The notes below the pieces were generated by a model, which made no database searches, was not told where the DNA came from, and saw only the letters and a program-made list of their open reading frames with translations. From Psychrobacter aquaticus CMS 56 (GTDB lineage Bacteria; Pseudomonadota; Gammaproteobacteria; Pseudomonadales; Moraxellaceae), in the NCBI RefSeq assembly GCF_000471625.1, contig NZ_AUSW01000006.1:1-64000 (forward strand): a DNA stretch of 64,000 bases, read 5' to 3'. Position 1 is the stretch's first letter. The number at the start of each line of letters is the position of its first letter. Shown one piece after another: positions 1-8,946 of this stretch. Made by a program: the position numbers and the translations under genes.

Positions 1-89
1 CACTTCTGGAAACCGGTCAAGTGATTATTGAAGGATTTAGCAGTTTATTTCGGTTGATTGAAAATACTAACTATCTTTCAATGAGTTAG
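1..89 (+). CDS. 3' end of an unidentified gene (partial)
   Basis: From base 3 an open frame reads about 28 codons and ends at a TAG at 87-89. Its predicted tail (ending NTNYLSMS) has ordinary protein composition. The window starts inside it, so neither product nor length can be told. It could also be a chance open frame of this size; nothing beyond openness and composition supports it. It would be transcribed toward the convergent uracil-DNA-glycosylase-like gene, and the space between them holds a dispersed repeat and a microsatellite. Confidence 0.35.
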   Translation, partial: LLETGQVIIEGFSSLFRLIENTNYLSMS

Positions 90-170
90 CTATTCCATAT
101 GTTTGAATTTATTTTTAAACGTGGTCGCTTATCGAGTGTTTGGGTTTATTAACGTCAATTTTCTCTTTTA

Positions 171-333
171 TATAGTCGATTCTAAATAAAACAGATACAT
201 TATATTTCAACGCTAAACTGGAATAAACTTTTCTCACTTGCTGTGCCTTCGCAGTCTCGATGCTACGAAACTTCTCGTTTACAGATAAGCATTCCAGTTT
301 TTCTGACTCATTTTTATACTGAACTCACTATAG
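171..333 (+). repeat. Dispersed repeat copy A (full length, 163 bp)
   Basis: This is a full-length member of the dispersed intergenic family. It starts with TATAGTCGATTCTAAATAAA, has a central segment containing CTTGCTGTGCC, and ends with GAACTCACTATAG. The copy at 37972-38134 has the same length in the opposite orientation. The ends carry a short imperfect inverted repeat (CTATAGT type). No open reading frame fits inside it. Confidence 0.75.
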
Positions 334-377
334 CTTGTCTCTGTAGCAATTTTCTATAGACACAAGTTGCACGACCA

Positions 378-1139
<762 letters not shown>

Positions 1140-1202
1140 CAGAAAAGGGGTTTTTTTGGTATCATAGCAGGCCTAAACACTGCTTCACTTGAATGACGTT
1201 AT

Positions 1203-1275
1203 ATATAGTCGATACTGAGTAAAATGGATACATAATATTATGATACGGGACTGTTTTGTATATTGACCTGACTAT
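1203..1275 (+). repeat. Dispersed repeat copy B (short form)
   Basis: This member lies in the 327-bp gap between the glycosylase-like gene and upp. It begins ATAGTCGATACTGAGTAAAA and ends TATTGACCTGACTAT. Compared with the copy at 49941-50085 it has lost the central palindromic segment, which gives a form of about 73 bp. The rest of the gap holds no gene that I can see. Confidence 0.65.
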
Positions 1276-1466
1276 CGCCAAATACAATTGACTTAAATAA
1301 AACCAATCCTGTTATAAATGCATTTGGCTTACTTTGTTATCAGAGCGTTAATCTTACTATTTATGTGCCAACCTAGAGTTAAAGTGCAGTAAGTGTTTGT
1401 ATCTTTTATACTAATAGCAACCGCAATAACTGCGCAAGCATTAGCCCAAAAATTAAGAGAATCCTT

Positions 1467-2126
1467 ATGAGTGACTTAAATAGCGGTCTAAAAATTACGG
1501 TAATCGATCATCCATTAGTCCGTCATAAACTCAGCCTAATGCGCGAAAAAGACTGTAGTACTTATAAATTTCGGACGTTGACCAAAGAGCTTGCGCGCTT
1601 AATGGCGTATGAAGCAAGCCGTGACTTTGAAATTGAAACATTTCCAATGGAAGGTTGGTGTGGTGAAATCACTGGTGAGCAAATCATGGGTAAGACAGCG
1701 ACGATTGTACCGATTTTACGTGCGGGTATTGGTATGTTGGACGGCGTGCTCGACTTGATTCCTACCGCAAAAATCTCTGTCGTGGGTCTACAACGTGATG
1801 AAGAAACGTTGCAGCCGGTACCTTTCTTTGAAAAGTTCGTCAGTCACATGGACAAACGCCCAGCGCTCATTATTGACCCAATGCTCGCGACTGGTGGCTC
1901 AATGGTAGCAACCATTGAAATGCTGAAGAAAAATGGCTGTACTAACATTAAAGCATTGGTTTTGGTTGCCGCTCCTGAAGGCGTACGTTTGGTTAACGAA
2001 GCGCATCCTGACGTAACCATTTATACCGCCGCGCTAGACAGTCATTTGGATGAGCATGGCTATATCATTCCGGGTCTTGGTGATGCAGGTGATAAAATTT
2101 TTGGCAAGCAATTATTAAATAAGTAA
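1467..2126 (+). CDS. upp: Uracil phosphoribosyltransferase
   Basis: Upp makes UMP from uracil and PRPP in cytosolic pyrimidine salvage. The 219-residue product is close to the usual length (about 208). The PRPP-binding loop DPMLATGGS is at residues 137-145, and the uracil-binding C-terminal segment [16 protein letters not shown] at 198-213 is intact. The ATG has an AAGAGA ribosome site about 10 bases upstream. The gene appears monocistronic; no uraA permease gene is beside it. Identification is firm because both diagnostic motifs are complete. Confidence 0.97.
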   Translation: MSDLNSGLKITVIDHPLVRHKLSLMREKDCSTYKFRTLTKELARLMAYEASRDFEIETFPMEGWCGEITGEQIMGKTATIVPILRAGIGMLDGVLDLIPTAKISVVGLQRDEETLQPVPFFEKFVSHMDKRPALIIDPMLATGGSMVATIEMLKKNGCTNIKALVLVAAPEGVRLVNEAHPDVTIYTAALDSHLDEHGYIIPGLGDAGDKIFGKQLLNK

Positions 2127-2144
2127 CTAGCAGTATTTCAGGTG

Positions 2145-2210
2145 ATATGATCGATTCTAAATAAAACAGATACATTATATTTCAACGCTGAACTGGTATA
2201 AATATACAGC
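2145..2210 (+). repeat. Dispersed repeat copy C (truncated, left half)
   Basis: The left half matches copy A closely (TCGATTCTAAATAAAACAGA and on to AACTGGTATAAAT). It stops just before the ribosome site of the ydfG-like gene; the right end is missing. It fills most of the space between upp and the next gene. Confidence 0.7.
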
Positions 2211-2230
2211 CTCAAGGATAAGGATAGATA

Positions 2231-2983
2231 ATGAACGTATTGATTACAGGCGCTAGTGCTGGGTTTGGTAAAGCACTGGCTGAACGTTTAGTGGCAAAAG
2301 GTCATCGCGTCATTGGTTGTGCGAGACGTATCGATAAACTTAATGCACTGGCAAAAACCTTAGGCGATAATTTTTTACCTGTCGTTATGGATGTGAGTGA
2401 TACTGCCTCTCTTCCGCAAATCATCGCTGACTTACCTGATGGCTTTAACCAAATTGATGTCTTGGTCAACAATGCAGGGCTAGCACTCGGTACAGAACCT
2501 GCGCATAAGGCCAGTCTCGATGATTGGATGCGCATGACCGATACCAATATTAAAGGTTTGATGGCACTGACCCATGCCATCTTGCCAGCGATGGTAGCGC
2601 GTGACAGCGGTTATATTATTAACGTAGGTTCGATTGCGGGCAACTGGCCGTACTATGGTGGCAATGTTTACGGTGCGACCAAAGCTTTTGTAAAACAGTT
2701 TAGCTTAAACTTGCGGGCGGATCTGCTTGGTACACAAGTGCGCGTCACTAACCTTGAGCCAGGTGTTGTTGCAGGTACGGAGTTTTCCAACGTGCGCTAT
2801 CATGGTGACGATGATAAGGCCGCAAAAGTTTATGATGGCTTTAAAACCATGACAGGCGAAGATATTGGCGACATTTTATTATGGCTTATCGAGTCGCCAG
2901 CGCATGTTAACGTCAATCGTTTGGAAGTGATGCCAGTGGCGCAAACCTATAATGGTTTGACGGTTGCTAAGCGCGATTCGTAG
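2231..2983 (+). CDS. ydfG: Short-chain dehydrogenase, YdfG-like NADP-dependent hydroxy acid dehydrogenase
   Basis: This is a classical short-chain dehydrogenase of 250 residues. The cofactor motif TGASAGFG is at residues 6-13, NNAG at 80-83, and the catalytic triad is Ser134, Tyr147 and Lys151 (YGATK). The sequence and length agree with YdfG, which oxidises serine, allo-threonine and 3-hydroxy acids and also reduces malonic semialdehyde. The ATG follows AAGGATAGATA, a good ribosome site. The substrate is inferred from family resemblance only; other SDR functions are possible. Confidence 0.85.
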   Translation: MNVLITGASAGFGKALAERLVAKGHRVIGCARRIDKLNALAKTLGDNFLPVVMDVSDTASLPQIIADLPDGFNQIDVLVNNAGLALGTEPAHKASLDDWMRMTDTNIKGLMALTHAILPAMVARDSGYIINVGSIAGNWPYYGGNVYGATKAFVKQFSLNLRADLLGTQVRVTNLEPGVVAGTEFSNVRYHGDDDKAAKVYDGFKTMTGEDIGDILLWLIESPAHVNVNRLEVMPVAQTYNGLTVAKRDS

Positions 2984-3028
2984 TCTATAATCAGTTAAAG
3001 ATAAAAAAGGGGGCGAAAAACAAGCTTT

Positions 3029-3130
3029 TTGCTGGGCTGATTGTTCTCGCTTGCTGTGCCGTTGCAGACAGAGGCTTCGAACAATTCAGCCCAGCAACCT
3101 TTTAGTCTTTTTAAATCGAACCGACTATAT
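3029..3130. repeat. Long hairpin with repeat-family core (copy D)
   Basis: The arms TGCTGGGCTGATTGTTC (from 3030) and GAACAATTCAGCCCAGCA (3079-3096) pair with one bulged base. The loop contains CGCTTGCTGTGCCGTTGCAG, the core also seen in copies I, J and K, and the segment ends GACTATAT at 3130 like other family right ends. It lies between the convergent ydfG and 3143-3799 genes, so it may also stop transcription. Confidence 0.6.
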
Positions 3131-3142
3131 CACTCTGTCTCA

Positions 3143-3799
3143 TCAACGTAGCTCATAAAACCGAAGCAGTATAGAGTGATCTACATTGCTTTTTTTTATA
3201 TTTTCAATTTTTATCTCATTGACCAAACGCAAGTCCTGAAAATCTAAAATCAGTACTTCATTACGCAGGCGCTCGCTAGTGCGTTTATTGTGGCGTATTG
3301 GAAATCCCAATACTTGTTTGCCGACGATTTTTACATGATTCACAATAGTCGCTGAATGAGATGTTTTTATGTTTTCAGCTATTTTCTGGGCATTAATGAT
3401 CGCGGTAGCGGGATTGACGGTTGTGACTAAAATCTTGGTTTGCCGAATGCTTTTGGATAAGTCTCCTGCAAAAAACACTGTCTGCTCCAATGGTAAATAC
3501 TGGGCGTGACGCATTAATTCTTGCCGAAATAAGGTAGGCATATCCGTGTTAAAGCTGTCTTCTGTTTGCTGATAAAACGCCGTAAAATTACGATGAAGGT
3601 AACGTCCAAATACCGTGCTATTAACCCATTCTTGATACGTGTCATTTGCTAGCAACTGCTGGGTAAAAGCAGGTGCATCTGGGATAAGGTCAGTCGTGAG
3701 CATCGCCTTTAAGAGTGTTTGCGGAGTGATAAACGTCTGCTGCTGCCAAACTTGTGGATACAAGCTGCTATCAAGTAATGGTAATGTCGATTGATTCAT
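3143..3799 (-). CDS. Uncharacterised protein, possible ADP-ribosyltransferase-like fold
   Basis: I do not recognise this 218-residue protein with confidence. It has no signal peptide or membrane segment. Residues from about 100 onward show a layout that vaguely recalls mono-ADP-ribosyltransferases: a TVFFAGDL strand, a KILVTTVNPATAI strand, and a late SERLRNEVLIL segment in the place of the acidic catalytic motif. This is a weak visual resemblance, not an assignment. The ATG at 3799 has AAGGATA upstream at somewhat long spacing. It stands alone between ydfG (convergent) and a divergent hydrolase gene. Confidence 0.7.
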   Translation of the reverse strand: MNQSTLPLLDSSLYPQVWQQQTFITPQTLLKAMLTTDLIPDAPAFTQQLLANDTYQEWVNSTVFGRYLHRNFTAFYQQTEDSFNTDMPTLFRQELMRHAQYLPLEQTVFFAGDLSKSIRQTKILVTTVNPATAIINAQKIAENIKTSHSATIVNHVKIVGKQVLGFPIRHNKRTSERLRNEVLILDFQDLRLVNEIKIENIKKSNVDHSILLRFYELR

Positions 3800-3945
3800 G
3801 CGCCGATATCCTTGTCAGTCATCAAATATCACAACCACTATTTGTACCATCAGCCAACTTCTATACTATGGTCATGTGACTGTTTTAATATAACAGTCTT
3901 TCATTCAGAGTATAGAGAATTTTGCCATGATATATTTTGCCCAAG

Positions 3946-4025
3946 ATAGGTCGATTCTCAAGAAAACAGATACATGATATTCCGACGCGGAAATGGTATA
4001 AATTTTTATACTGAAATCACTATAG
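3946..4025 (+). repeat. Dispersed repeat copy E (short form)
   Basis: This short copy (about 80 bp) runs from ATAGGTCGATTCTCAAGAAA to TACTGAAATCACTATAG. It lacks the central hairpin segment and ends 27 bases before the start codon of the alpha/beta hydrolase, so it is probably part of that gene's promoter or leader. Confidence 0.65.
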
Positions 4026-4052
4026 ATCGATAAACCAAAGCGATATCACCTT

Positions 4053-5015
4053 ATGAAAATAAACCTCCTTTCTTTACCAAGGCATTATCAATTACAGACG
4101 CTAAATGTGGCACTGGCTGATGGTACGCTATTGCCGGTATCTGTCATTGGCAACGGTCAACCCGTCATGATACTACATGCGTATGGGATGGATGCGCGTG
4201 AGTTTTTGCCTTTTATCCTACCGTTAATAGATAAGTATGAGTTTTACTTACCGCATTTTCGAGGATTTGGCGCGGCAAAAGATATCAAGCTCACTCAGTT
4301 TGATTTTGTGCGTCAGTATGCCGATGATGTTAATACTGTGATTGAAAAAATCTGTATGACTCGTCACGTAGAGTCGCTACCAGTCGCCGCTATCTCAATG
4401 GGCGCACTCGTGATGTGGGCGTATTTTGAGCGTTTTGGTACATCACGAGTTAGTCGCTATATGAATATAGATCAAAGCCCTGTGATTCATAATCAAGTGG
4501 ATTGGCAAGGTGGGCTGTTTGGAAAACAGCAACAAGAGATGTTTGATATCTTTCATGAGGTGGTAGACATGACACTGCCGTATGCCAAGCTTGATAGCTT
4601 TACGCACTTGCCTTTTGCTCTTAAACGTCGCGTCACAGATGTCGAACGTTTGTTTTCCTTATTATCCGTGAATCGTCCGCGCTCAAAGGCCATCGTACAA
4701 ATATTGACCCATCAAAAAGATCATAAATTGGTATTTTATGACCACAGTACGTGGCAACATAAAATGCGCTGCCTACAAGCCTATTTGGCATTGCCCTATG
4801 ATTTTCGGACAATAATAGAAGACGTTACGATTCCGGTAGTTAATCTCATCGGCGGTCGCTCCAAACTATACGACCCAATATGGCAACAAAAAATCACGCA
4901 GATGCTTCCCAATGCTCACGAAATTGTTTTGCCGCGCTCAGGTCATGCGGTGCCGCTGGATGAGCCTATTAGGTTTTATAAGGTATTAAAGGATTTTTTG
5001 GATAACAAGGTTTAG
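4053..5015 (+). CDS. Alpha/beta-fold hydrolase
   Basis: The 320-residue protein has the alpha/beta hydrolase pattern. The oxyanion segment MILHAYG is near residue 40, the nucleophile elbow ISMGA puts the catalytic serine at 115, and the catalytic histidine is in RSGHAVPLDEP near residue 297. A late strand (VVNLIGGRSKLYDP) carries the likely acid. No signal peptide is seen, so it is probably cytosolic. The substrate cannot be told. It ends just before a strong bidirectional terminator shared with the minus-strand DUF1653 gene. Confidence 0.85.
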   Translation: MKINLLSLPRHYQLQTLNVALADGTLLPVSVIGNGQPVMILHAYGMDAREFLPFILPLIDKYEFYLPHFRGFGAAKDIKLTQFDFVRQYADDVNTVIEKICMTRHVESLPVAAISMGALVMWAYFERFGTSRVSRYMNIDQSPVIHNQVDWQGGLFGKQQQEMFDIFHEVVDMTLPYAKLDSFTHLPFALKRRVTDVERLFSLLSVNRPRSKAIVQILTHQKDHKLVFYDHSTWQHKMRCLQAYLALPYDFRTIIEDVTIPVVNLIGGRSKLYDPIWQQKITQMLPNAHEIVLPRSGHAVPLDEPIRFYKVLKDFLDNKV

Positions 5016-5023
5016 ATAACAAT

Positions 5024-5052
5024 AAAAAAGCGACTCCAAAAGTCGCTTTTTT
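5024..5052. terminator. Bidirectional intrinsic terminator
   Basis: A perfect 12-bp stem (AAAAAAGCGACT / AGTCGCTTTTTT) has a 5-base loop and T-runs on both strands. It sits between the convergent hydrolase gene and the DUF1653 gene. Confidence 0.9.
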
Positions 5053-5084
5053 ATTTGCTCGAGCTATTTAGCAAAAACTTAGCA

Positions 5085-5315
5085 CTAATCAGCCAACGTT
5101 TTAATCAATTCAAATCTTGCTACGTCTTTGCCGTCAACTGTGACCGTTTCAGCAAACATGCTTAAAGGTCGCACCCAAACGCCATATTCACCATAAAGAC
5201 AACGATACACGACTAACGACTCTTCAGTCTCTGAATGCTGTGCGGTATGAAGTACTTGATAAAGGCTACCTTTATAATGGCGGTAAATGCCTTGAGGTAC
5301 GTTTGGTTCAGTCAT
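5085..5315 (-). CDS. DUF1653 domain protein
   Basis: This 76-residue protein matches the small DUF1653 family: GIYRHYKG near the start, HSETEESLVVYRCLYG in the middle, then WVRPLSMF and a closing RFE. The family has no established function. An upstream TTG gives a longer frame, but the ATG at 5315 is preferred because GGAG lies 8 bases before it. It directly follows the TIR-like gene; their coding parts are separated by 12 bases, so the two are almost certainly cotranscribed. It is last in the tyrS unit. Confidence 0.88.
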   Translation of the reverse strand: MTEPNVPQGIYRHYKGSLYQVLHTAQHSETEESLVVYRCLYGEYGVWVRPLSMFAETVTVDGKDVARFELIKTLAD

Positions 5316-5327
5316 TATCAACTCCAA

Positions 5328-6101
5328 TTAGTCAATTTTATTCATATCGACATCATAGCCAGAGCTTTTCATTTCTCTAGCGATTCTATACTTCCAAGCT
5401 CCGCCTATATCCATAGGTTCATAAACCATGCCTGAAATATCACCAGGGGTTTCAACATCTTCTTTTACTAACGCTACTACATTTTCTCTACCAATCTTGC
5501 CAATTAAAAGTCCATGCTCGAATACGACATTTTGTCTTGCTCGTGGCTTTAGGTTATTCGGTTCAGACTTTACGCCACCGATATCGCATGCGGTATAAAG
5601 CACAATAGCAAAACCAACATCAGTGTGTTTTTCTAATTTCTCAATAATGGTAGAGCCTGAATTAGCTTGTTCATGAAGAATAATAGCCTCAAATCCAAGC
5701 TTGGCGACAAATCTGGCTACTGTCTCTTTAGCACCATCATCATGACCGTGAACGATAAAGACTTTCAATTTATCACTAAAGTTTGTTTGAATAATTTGAT
5801 CCTCTTTTTGCGAACCTTTAGAAACCTCTAAATCGTAAATTAGAGTATCTATTAAACCAATAAGCTTATTTTTACCACTATTCCACATTTGCTCTTTAGT
5901 TGTATTGTTCCCTCCAGAATTAAAACCTCTAAAATAGAAATTAGTGGAATTTAAAACATCGTGATACTTTTTCTTACCTTCAAAAAAATTATCTACTATT
6001 ACTCCTGCTTTAAGTAGAAGAGCTTCTCTTTTATTAGTATAGCCACGCTCCAGATTCTGAACCTCTATTTTCAGCTTCTCCAGCTCTTCTAGTTTATTCA
6101 T
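5328..6101 (-). CDS. TIR-like nucleotide-binding domain protein, candidate defence effector
   Basis: Residues 1-100 form a charged, mostly helical region. Residues 112-235 match the predicted TIR-like family PF10137 (the Cap12/Pycsar-effector type): KVFIVHGHDD at 113-122, GSTIIEKLE at 149-157 with Glu154 in the place of the TIR catalytic glutamate, FAIVLYTACD, RARQNVVFEHG at 187-197 and IGKIGREN at 200-207. Relatives in CBASS and Pycsar degrade NAD+ once activated. No cyclase or sensor gene is adjacent, so the role here is inferred. The gene starts 5 bases after the tyrS stop on the same strand and is more AT-rich than tyrS, which suggests acquisition. The N-terminal region could be the sensor or oligomerisation part. 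Confidence 0.88.
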   Translation of the reverse strand: MNKLEELEKLKIEVQNLERGYTNKREALLLKAGVIVDNFFEGKKKYHDVLNSTNFYFRGFNSGGNNTTKEQMWNSGKNKLIGLIDTLIYDLEVSKGSQKEDQIIQTNFSDKLKVFIVHGHDDGAKETVARFVAKLGFEAIILHEQANSGSTIIEKLEKHTDVGFAIVLYTACDIGGVKSEPNNLKPRARQNVVFEHGLLIGKIGRENVVALVKEDVETPGDISGMVYEPMDIGGAWKYRIAREMKSSGYDVDMNKID

Positions 6102-6106
6102 GTTGA

Positions 6107-7321
6107 CTACCCCACCGTCACTTTTGCATACGCCTTTTTGCCTGCTTGAATGACGACTGTCTGACCTGACGTTAAACTAAAACCTGCATTGACTTCTTCG
6201 CCATCTACTTTTACCGCATTACGTTTTAACATATCTTTCGCCGCAGCACTGTTCTTAGTCAAACCTGCTTGGTTTAGTATCTGTGTGATAAACAACGACT
6301 CTTGACCATCCTCAAGCGTTAACGTCACTTCTGGTAAATCAACAGGCAATTCGCCATCAGCAAGCACATTACCGGCTGATTTGTGTGCATTGGCAGCGGC
6401 ATCAGCATCATGAAAACGCTCGATTAACTCTTCGGCCAAAATACGTTTGATTTCTTGTGGATTGCGGCCGCCTTCCATCTCTGCCATTAAGACTTCGATC
6501 TCTTCCATCGGCTTAAAGCTTAAAAATTCAAAATAACGACGAATTAAAGTATCTGGCATCGATAGAAGTTTTTGGTACATCGTGCCTGGTGCATCATGAA
6601 TTGCAACGTAGTTATTTAAGGATTTAGACATTTTATTGACGCCGTCCAGCCCTTCTAGAATTGGAACGGTAATACATACTTGCGACTCTTGACCGTAGCG
6701 ACCTTGCAAAGTACGACCCATAAGCAAATTAAAAGTTTGATCGGTACCACCAAGCTCCACATCGGCTTTTAGCGCAATAGAATCATAGCCTTGCACCAAT
6801 GGATAGAGAAATTCATGAATAGAAATGGGCGTTTGCGACGCATAACGTTTAGAAAAATCATCACGCTCAAGCATACGCGAGACTGTTTGTTGGCTGGCAA
6901 GCTGAATCATATCAGCGGCTGACATGTCATTAAACCATTCGGAGTTAAAGACCACGCGGGTTTTTTCTTTATCCAAAATTTTAAAGACTTGTTCGGCATA
7001 AGTGGTCGCATTGGCTTTGATTTGCTCATCAGTCAATGGCGGACGTGTGCTGTTCTTACCAGAAGGATCGCCAATCTTGGCAGTATAATCACCAATTAAA
7101 AAATAAATCTCATGACCCAAATCTTGAAAGTGCTTGAGCTTATTGATCAAAACCGTGTGACCCAAGTGCAAGTCGGGCGCAGTGGGATCAAAACCTGCTT
7201 TGATACGCAATGGACGGTTCAGTTTAAGCTTAGCAATCAAATCTTCTTCCGATAGGATTTCTTGCGTGCCGCGCTGGATAAGGGCAAGCTGTTCTTCTAG
7301 AGTGTAGGTTTGCGTCGTCAT
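6107..7321 (-). CDS. tyrS: Tyrosyl-tRNA synthetase
   Basis: TyrRS charges tRNA-Tyr with tyrosine. The class I signatures HLGH (residues 52-55) and KMSKS (230-234) are present, followed by a C-terminal S4-type RNA-binding domain. The 404-residue length and the HLGH spacing fit the TyrZ-like subgroup. A GTG 39 bases upstream would lengthen the frame, but the ATG at 7321 has AAAGAGAT upstream and begins at the usual position. It is the first gene of a minus-strand unit with the TIR-like and DUF1653 genes, and is divergent from anmK. No T-box leader is visible in the 119-bp intergenic region. Confidence 0.96.
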   Translation of the reverse strand: MTTQTYTLEEQLALIQRGTQEILSEEDLIAKLKLNRPLRIKAGFDPTAPDLHLGHTVLINKLKHFQDLGHEIYFLIGDYTAKIGDPSGKNSTRPPLTDEQIKANATTYAEQVFKILDKEKTRVVFNSEWFNDMSAADMIQLASQQTVSRMLERDDFSKRYASQTPISIHEFLYPLVQGYDSIALKADVELGGTDQTFNLLMGRTLQGRYGQESQVCITVPILEGLDGVNKMSKSLNNYVAIHDAPGTMYQKLLSMPDTLIRRYFEFLSFKPMEEIEVLMAEMEGGRNPQEIKRILAEELIERFHDADAAANAHKSAGNVLADGELPVDLPEVTLTLEDGQESLFITQILNQAGLTKNSAAAKDMLKRNAVKVDGEEVNAGFSLTSGQTVVIQAGKKAYAKVTVG

Positions 7322-7440
7322 GATTATCTCTTTATTGTCTTTATTAAAGGGTAAAGGCACGTGGACTATTTAAAATCGCGTAGCCGTCAAAAAATGTTAG
7401 AATTTGGCAGATATACTAGCGTTTTTTAAGGTAAATTGCC

Positions 7441-8850
7441 ATGACCAAGCCCGCATCAATGACTGATACTCCTGATAATACTCATACAGATTTAAGTTTA
7501 GATAATGAATTAGATAACCCGTCAGATGATTACTTAGATACTTATTTGAATAATAGTGACGACTTAAATTACGCAACGCTAACCGAAGCGCTCGAACAAA
7601 CCGTGTTTGAAAACTTTGATGATGGCTTGTATATCGGTATGATGTCAGGGACGAGCTTGGATGGTATGGATGCCGTTCTTTGTCAGTTTGATGACAAGAT
7701 TGATAGTAAAAACGAGACGCAGCAACCCATGCGCTTGCTTGCGACATACAGTCAAGACTTCCCAACGCGTTTACGTGAGGTTTTGTTGGCACTTTGCCAG
7801 CCCAATGGTGTGGATGAATTAACACCAGAAGCGGATGAACCAAACAGCGAATTGGACTGGTTCGGCTGGGCAAGTCGTGAATATGCTGAGTTTGCCAGCG
7901 ACGTGGTCAATAACTTATTGCAGCAAGCAAATACAGATGTAGAGGCTGTTCTGGCCATTGGTTGTCATGGGCAAACCGTACGCCATCGTCCGCAGATGGG
8001 CTTTAGCTTGCAGCTCGTCGATGCCAATATTATCGCTGAGCGTACTGGTATCAGTGTCGTCAGTGATTTCAGACGCCGTGATATGGCGGTTGGTGGACAA
8101 GGTGCACCATTAGTACCAGCATTTCATCAAGCACTATTTGCCACAGCTGATAACACGCGTGTATTATTAAATTTGGGCGGTATTGCCAATATAACGGTCT
8201 TGCCAGCCATTGCTCATGAAGACTCGAATCATCAGCCAGCAAATGATGTCGTTGGTGATATTGTTGGTTATGATACCGGCCCTGCCAATTTATTATTGGA
8301 CGCATGGACAGCATTGCATACCGATAAAGATTACGATGATGGTGGCACATGGGCGCAGTCAGGGCAAGTCGTGGAGCCGCTGCTTAATCAGTTTTTAGAA
8401 CATCCGTTTTTTGCGCGATCTTATCCTAAAAGTACTGGCCGTGAAGACTTTAACCTACCATGGCTACAGGATGAGCTACAAAAATTCGACCAAGCGTCTG
8501 CCAATATTCGCTACTCATCTGCTGATGTGCAAGCAACGTTGACCGAGCTGACAGCCATTAGTGCTAGCGTACAAATCAAACAATTCCTAAATAAAGACGG
8601 GCTAAAATCTAGTGCCGTCTATGTGTGCGGTGGCGGTGCGCTTAACGACTATTTAATCAAACGTCTGCAAACGCATTTACCGCATTGTACAGTAGAGACC
8701 ACGGCAAGCTTAGGACTCGATCCCACTTGGGTGGAAGCGGTCGCATTTGCATGGCTAGCAAGACAAACATTAATGGGTGAAACGGGTAACTTGCCAGCGG
8801 TAACGGGAGCAAGTAAAGGCGTGGTATTGGGGCAAGTGTGTTTTGCCTGA
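7441..8850 (+). CDS. anmK: Anhydro-N-acetylmuramic acid kinase
   Basis: AnmK phosphorylates and opens 1,6-anhydro-MurNAc, giving MurNAc-6-phosphate for cell-wall recycling. The ATP-binding signature GMMSGTSLDGMD is at residues 66-77; GCHGQTVRH, LNLGGIANIT and the late CGGGALN segment are also present. The product is 469 residues, about 100 longer than the E. coli enzyme. About 60 of the extra residues are an acidic Asp/Asn/Thr-rich N-terminus before the conserved core, so the true start might be internal, although the first ATG is the only strong candidate seen. It is divergent from tyrS. Confidence 0.95.
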   Translation: MTKPASMTDTPDNTHTDLSLDNELDNPSDDYLDTYLNNSDDLNYATLTEALEQTVFENFDDGLYIGMMSGTSLDGMDAVLCQFDDKIDSKNETQQPMRLLATYSQDFPTRLREVLLALCQPNGVDELTPEADEPNSELDWFGWASREYAEFASDVVNNLLQQANTDVEAVLAIGCHGQTVRHRPQMGFSLQLVDANIIAERTGISVVSDFRRRDMAVGGQGAPLVPAFHQALFATADNTRVLLNLGGIANITVLPAIAHEDSNHQPANDVVGDIVGYDTGPANLLLDAWTALHTDKDYDDGGTWAQSGQVVEPLLNQFLEHPFFARSYPKSTGREDFNLPWLQDELQKFDQASANIRYSSADVQATLTELTAISASVQIKQFLNKDGLKSSAVYVCGGGALNDYLIKRLQTHLPHCTVETTASLGLDPTWVEAVAFAWLARQTLMGETGNLPAVTGASKGVVLGQVCFA

Positions 8851-8946
8851 TTGGTCAAATTTTAGTTTACATACGTGCACCTATGTGTTTTATAATGAAT
8901 TTTGAAATGCCCTCCTCTTAGGACTCGTAAGTACAGGATATATCGC

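Noticed and set aside
7397..7873. 158-codon minus-strand frame over the anmK start
   Set aside because: It is antisense to the well-supported anmK coding region and rich in Ser, His and Tyr as shadow frames often are.
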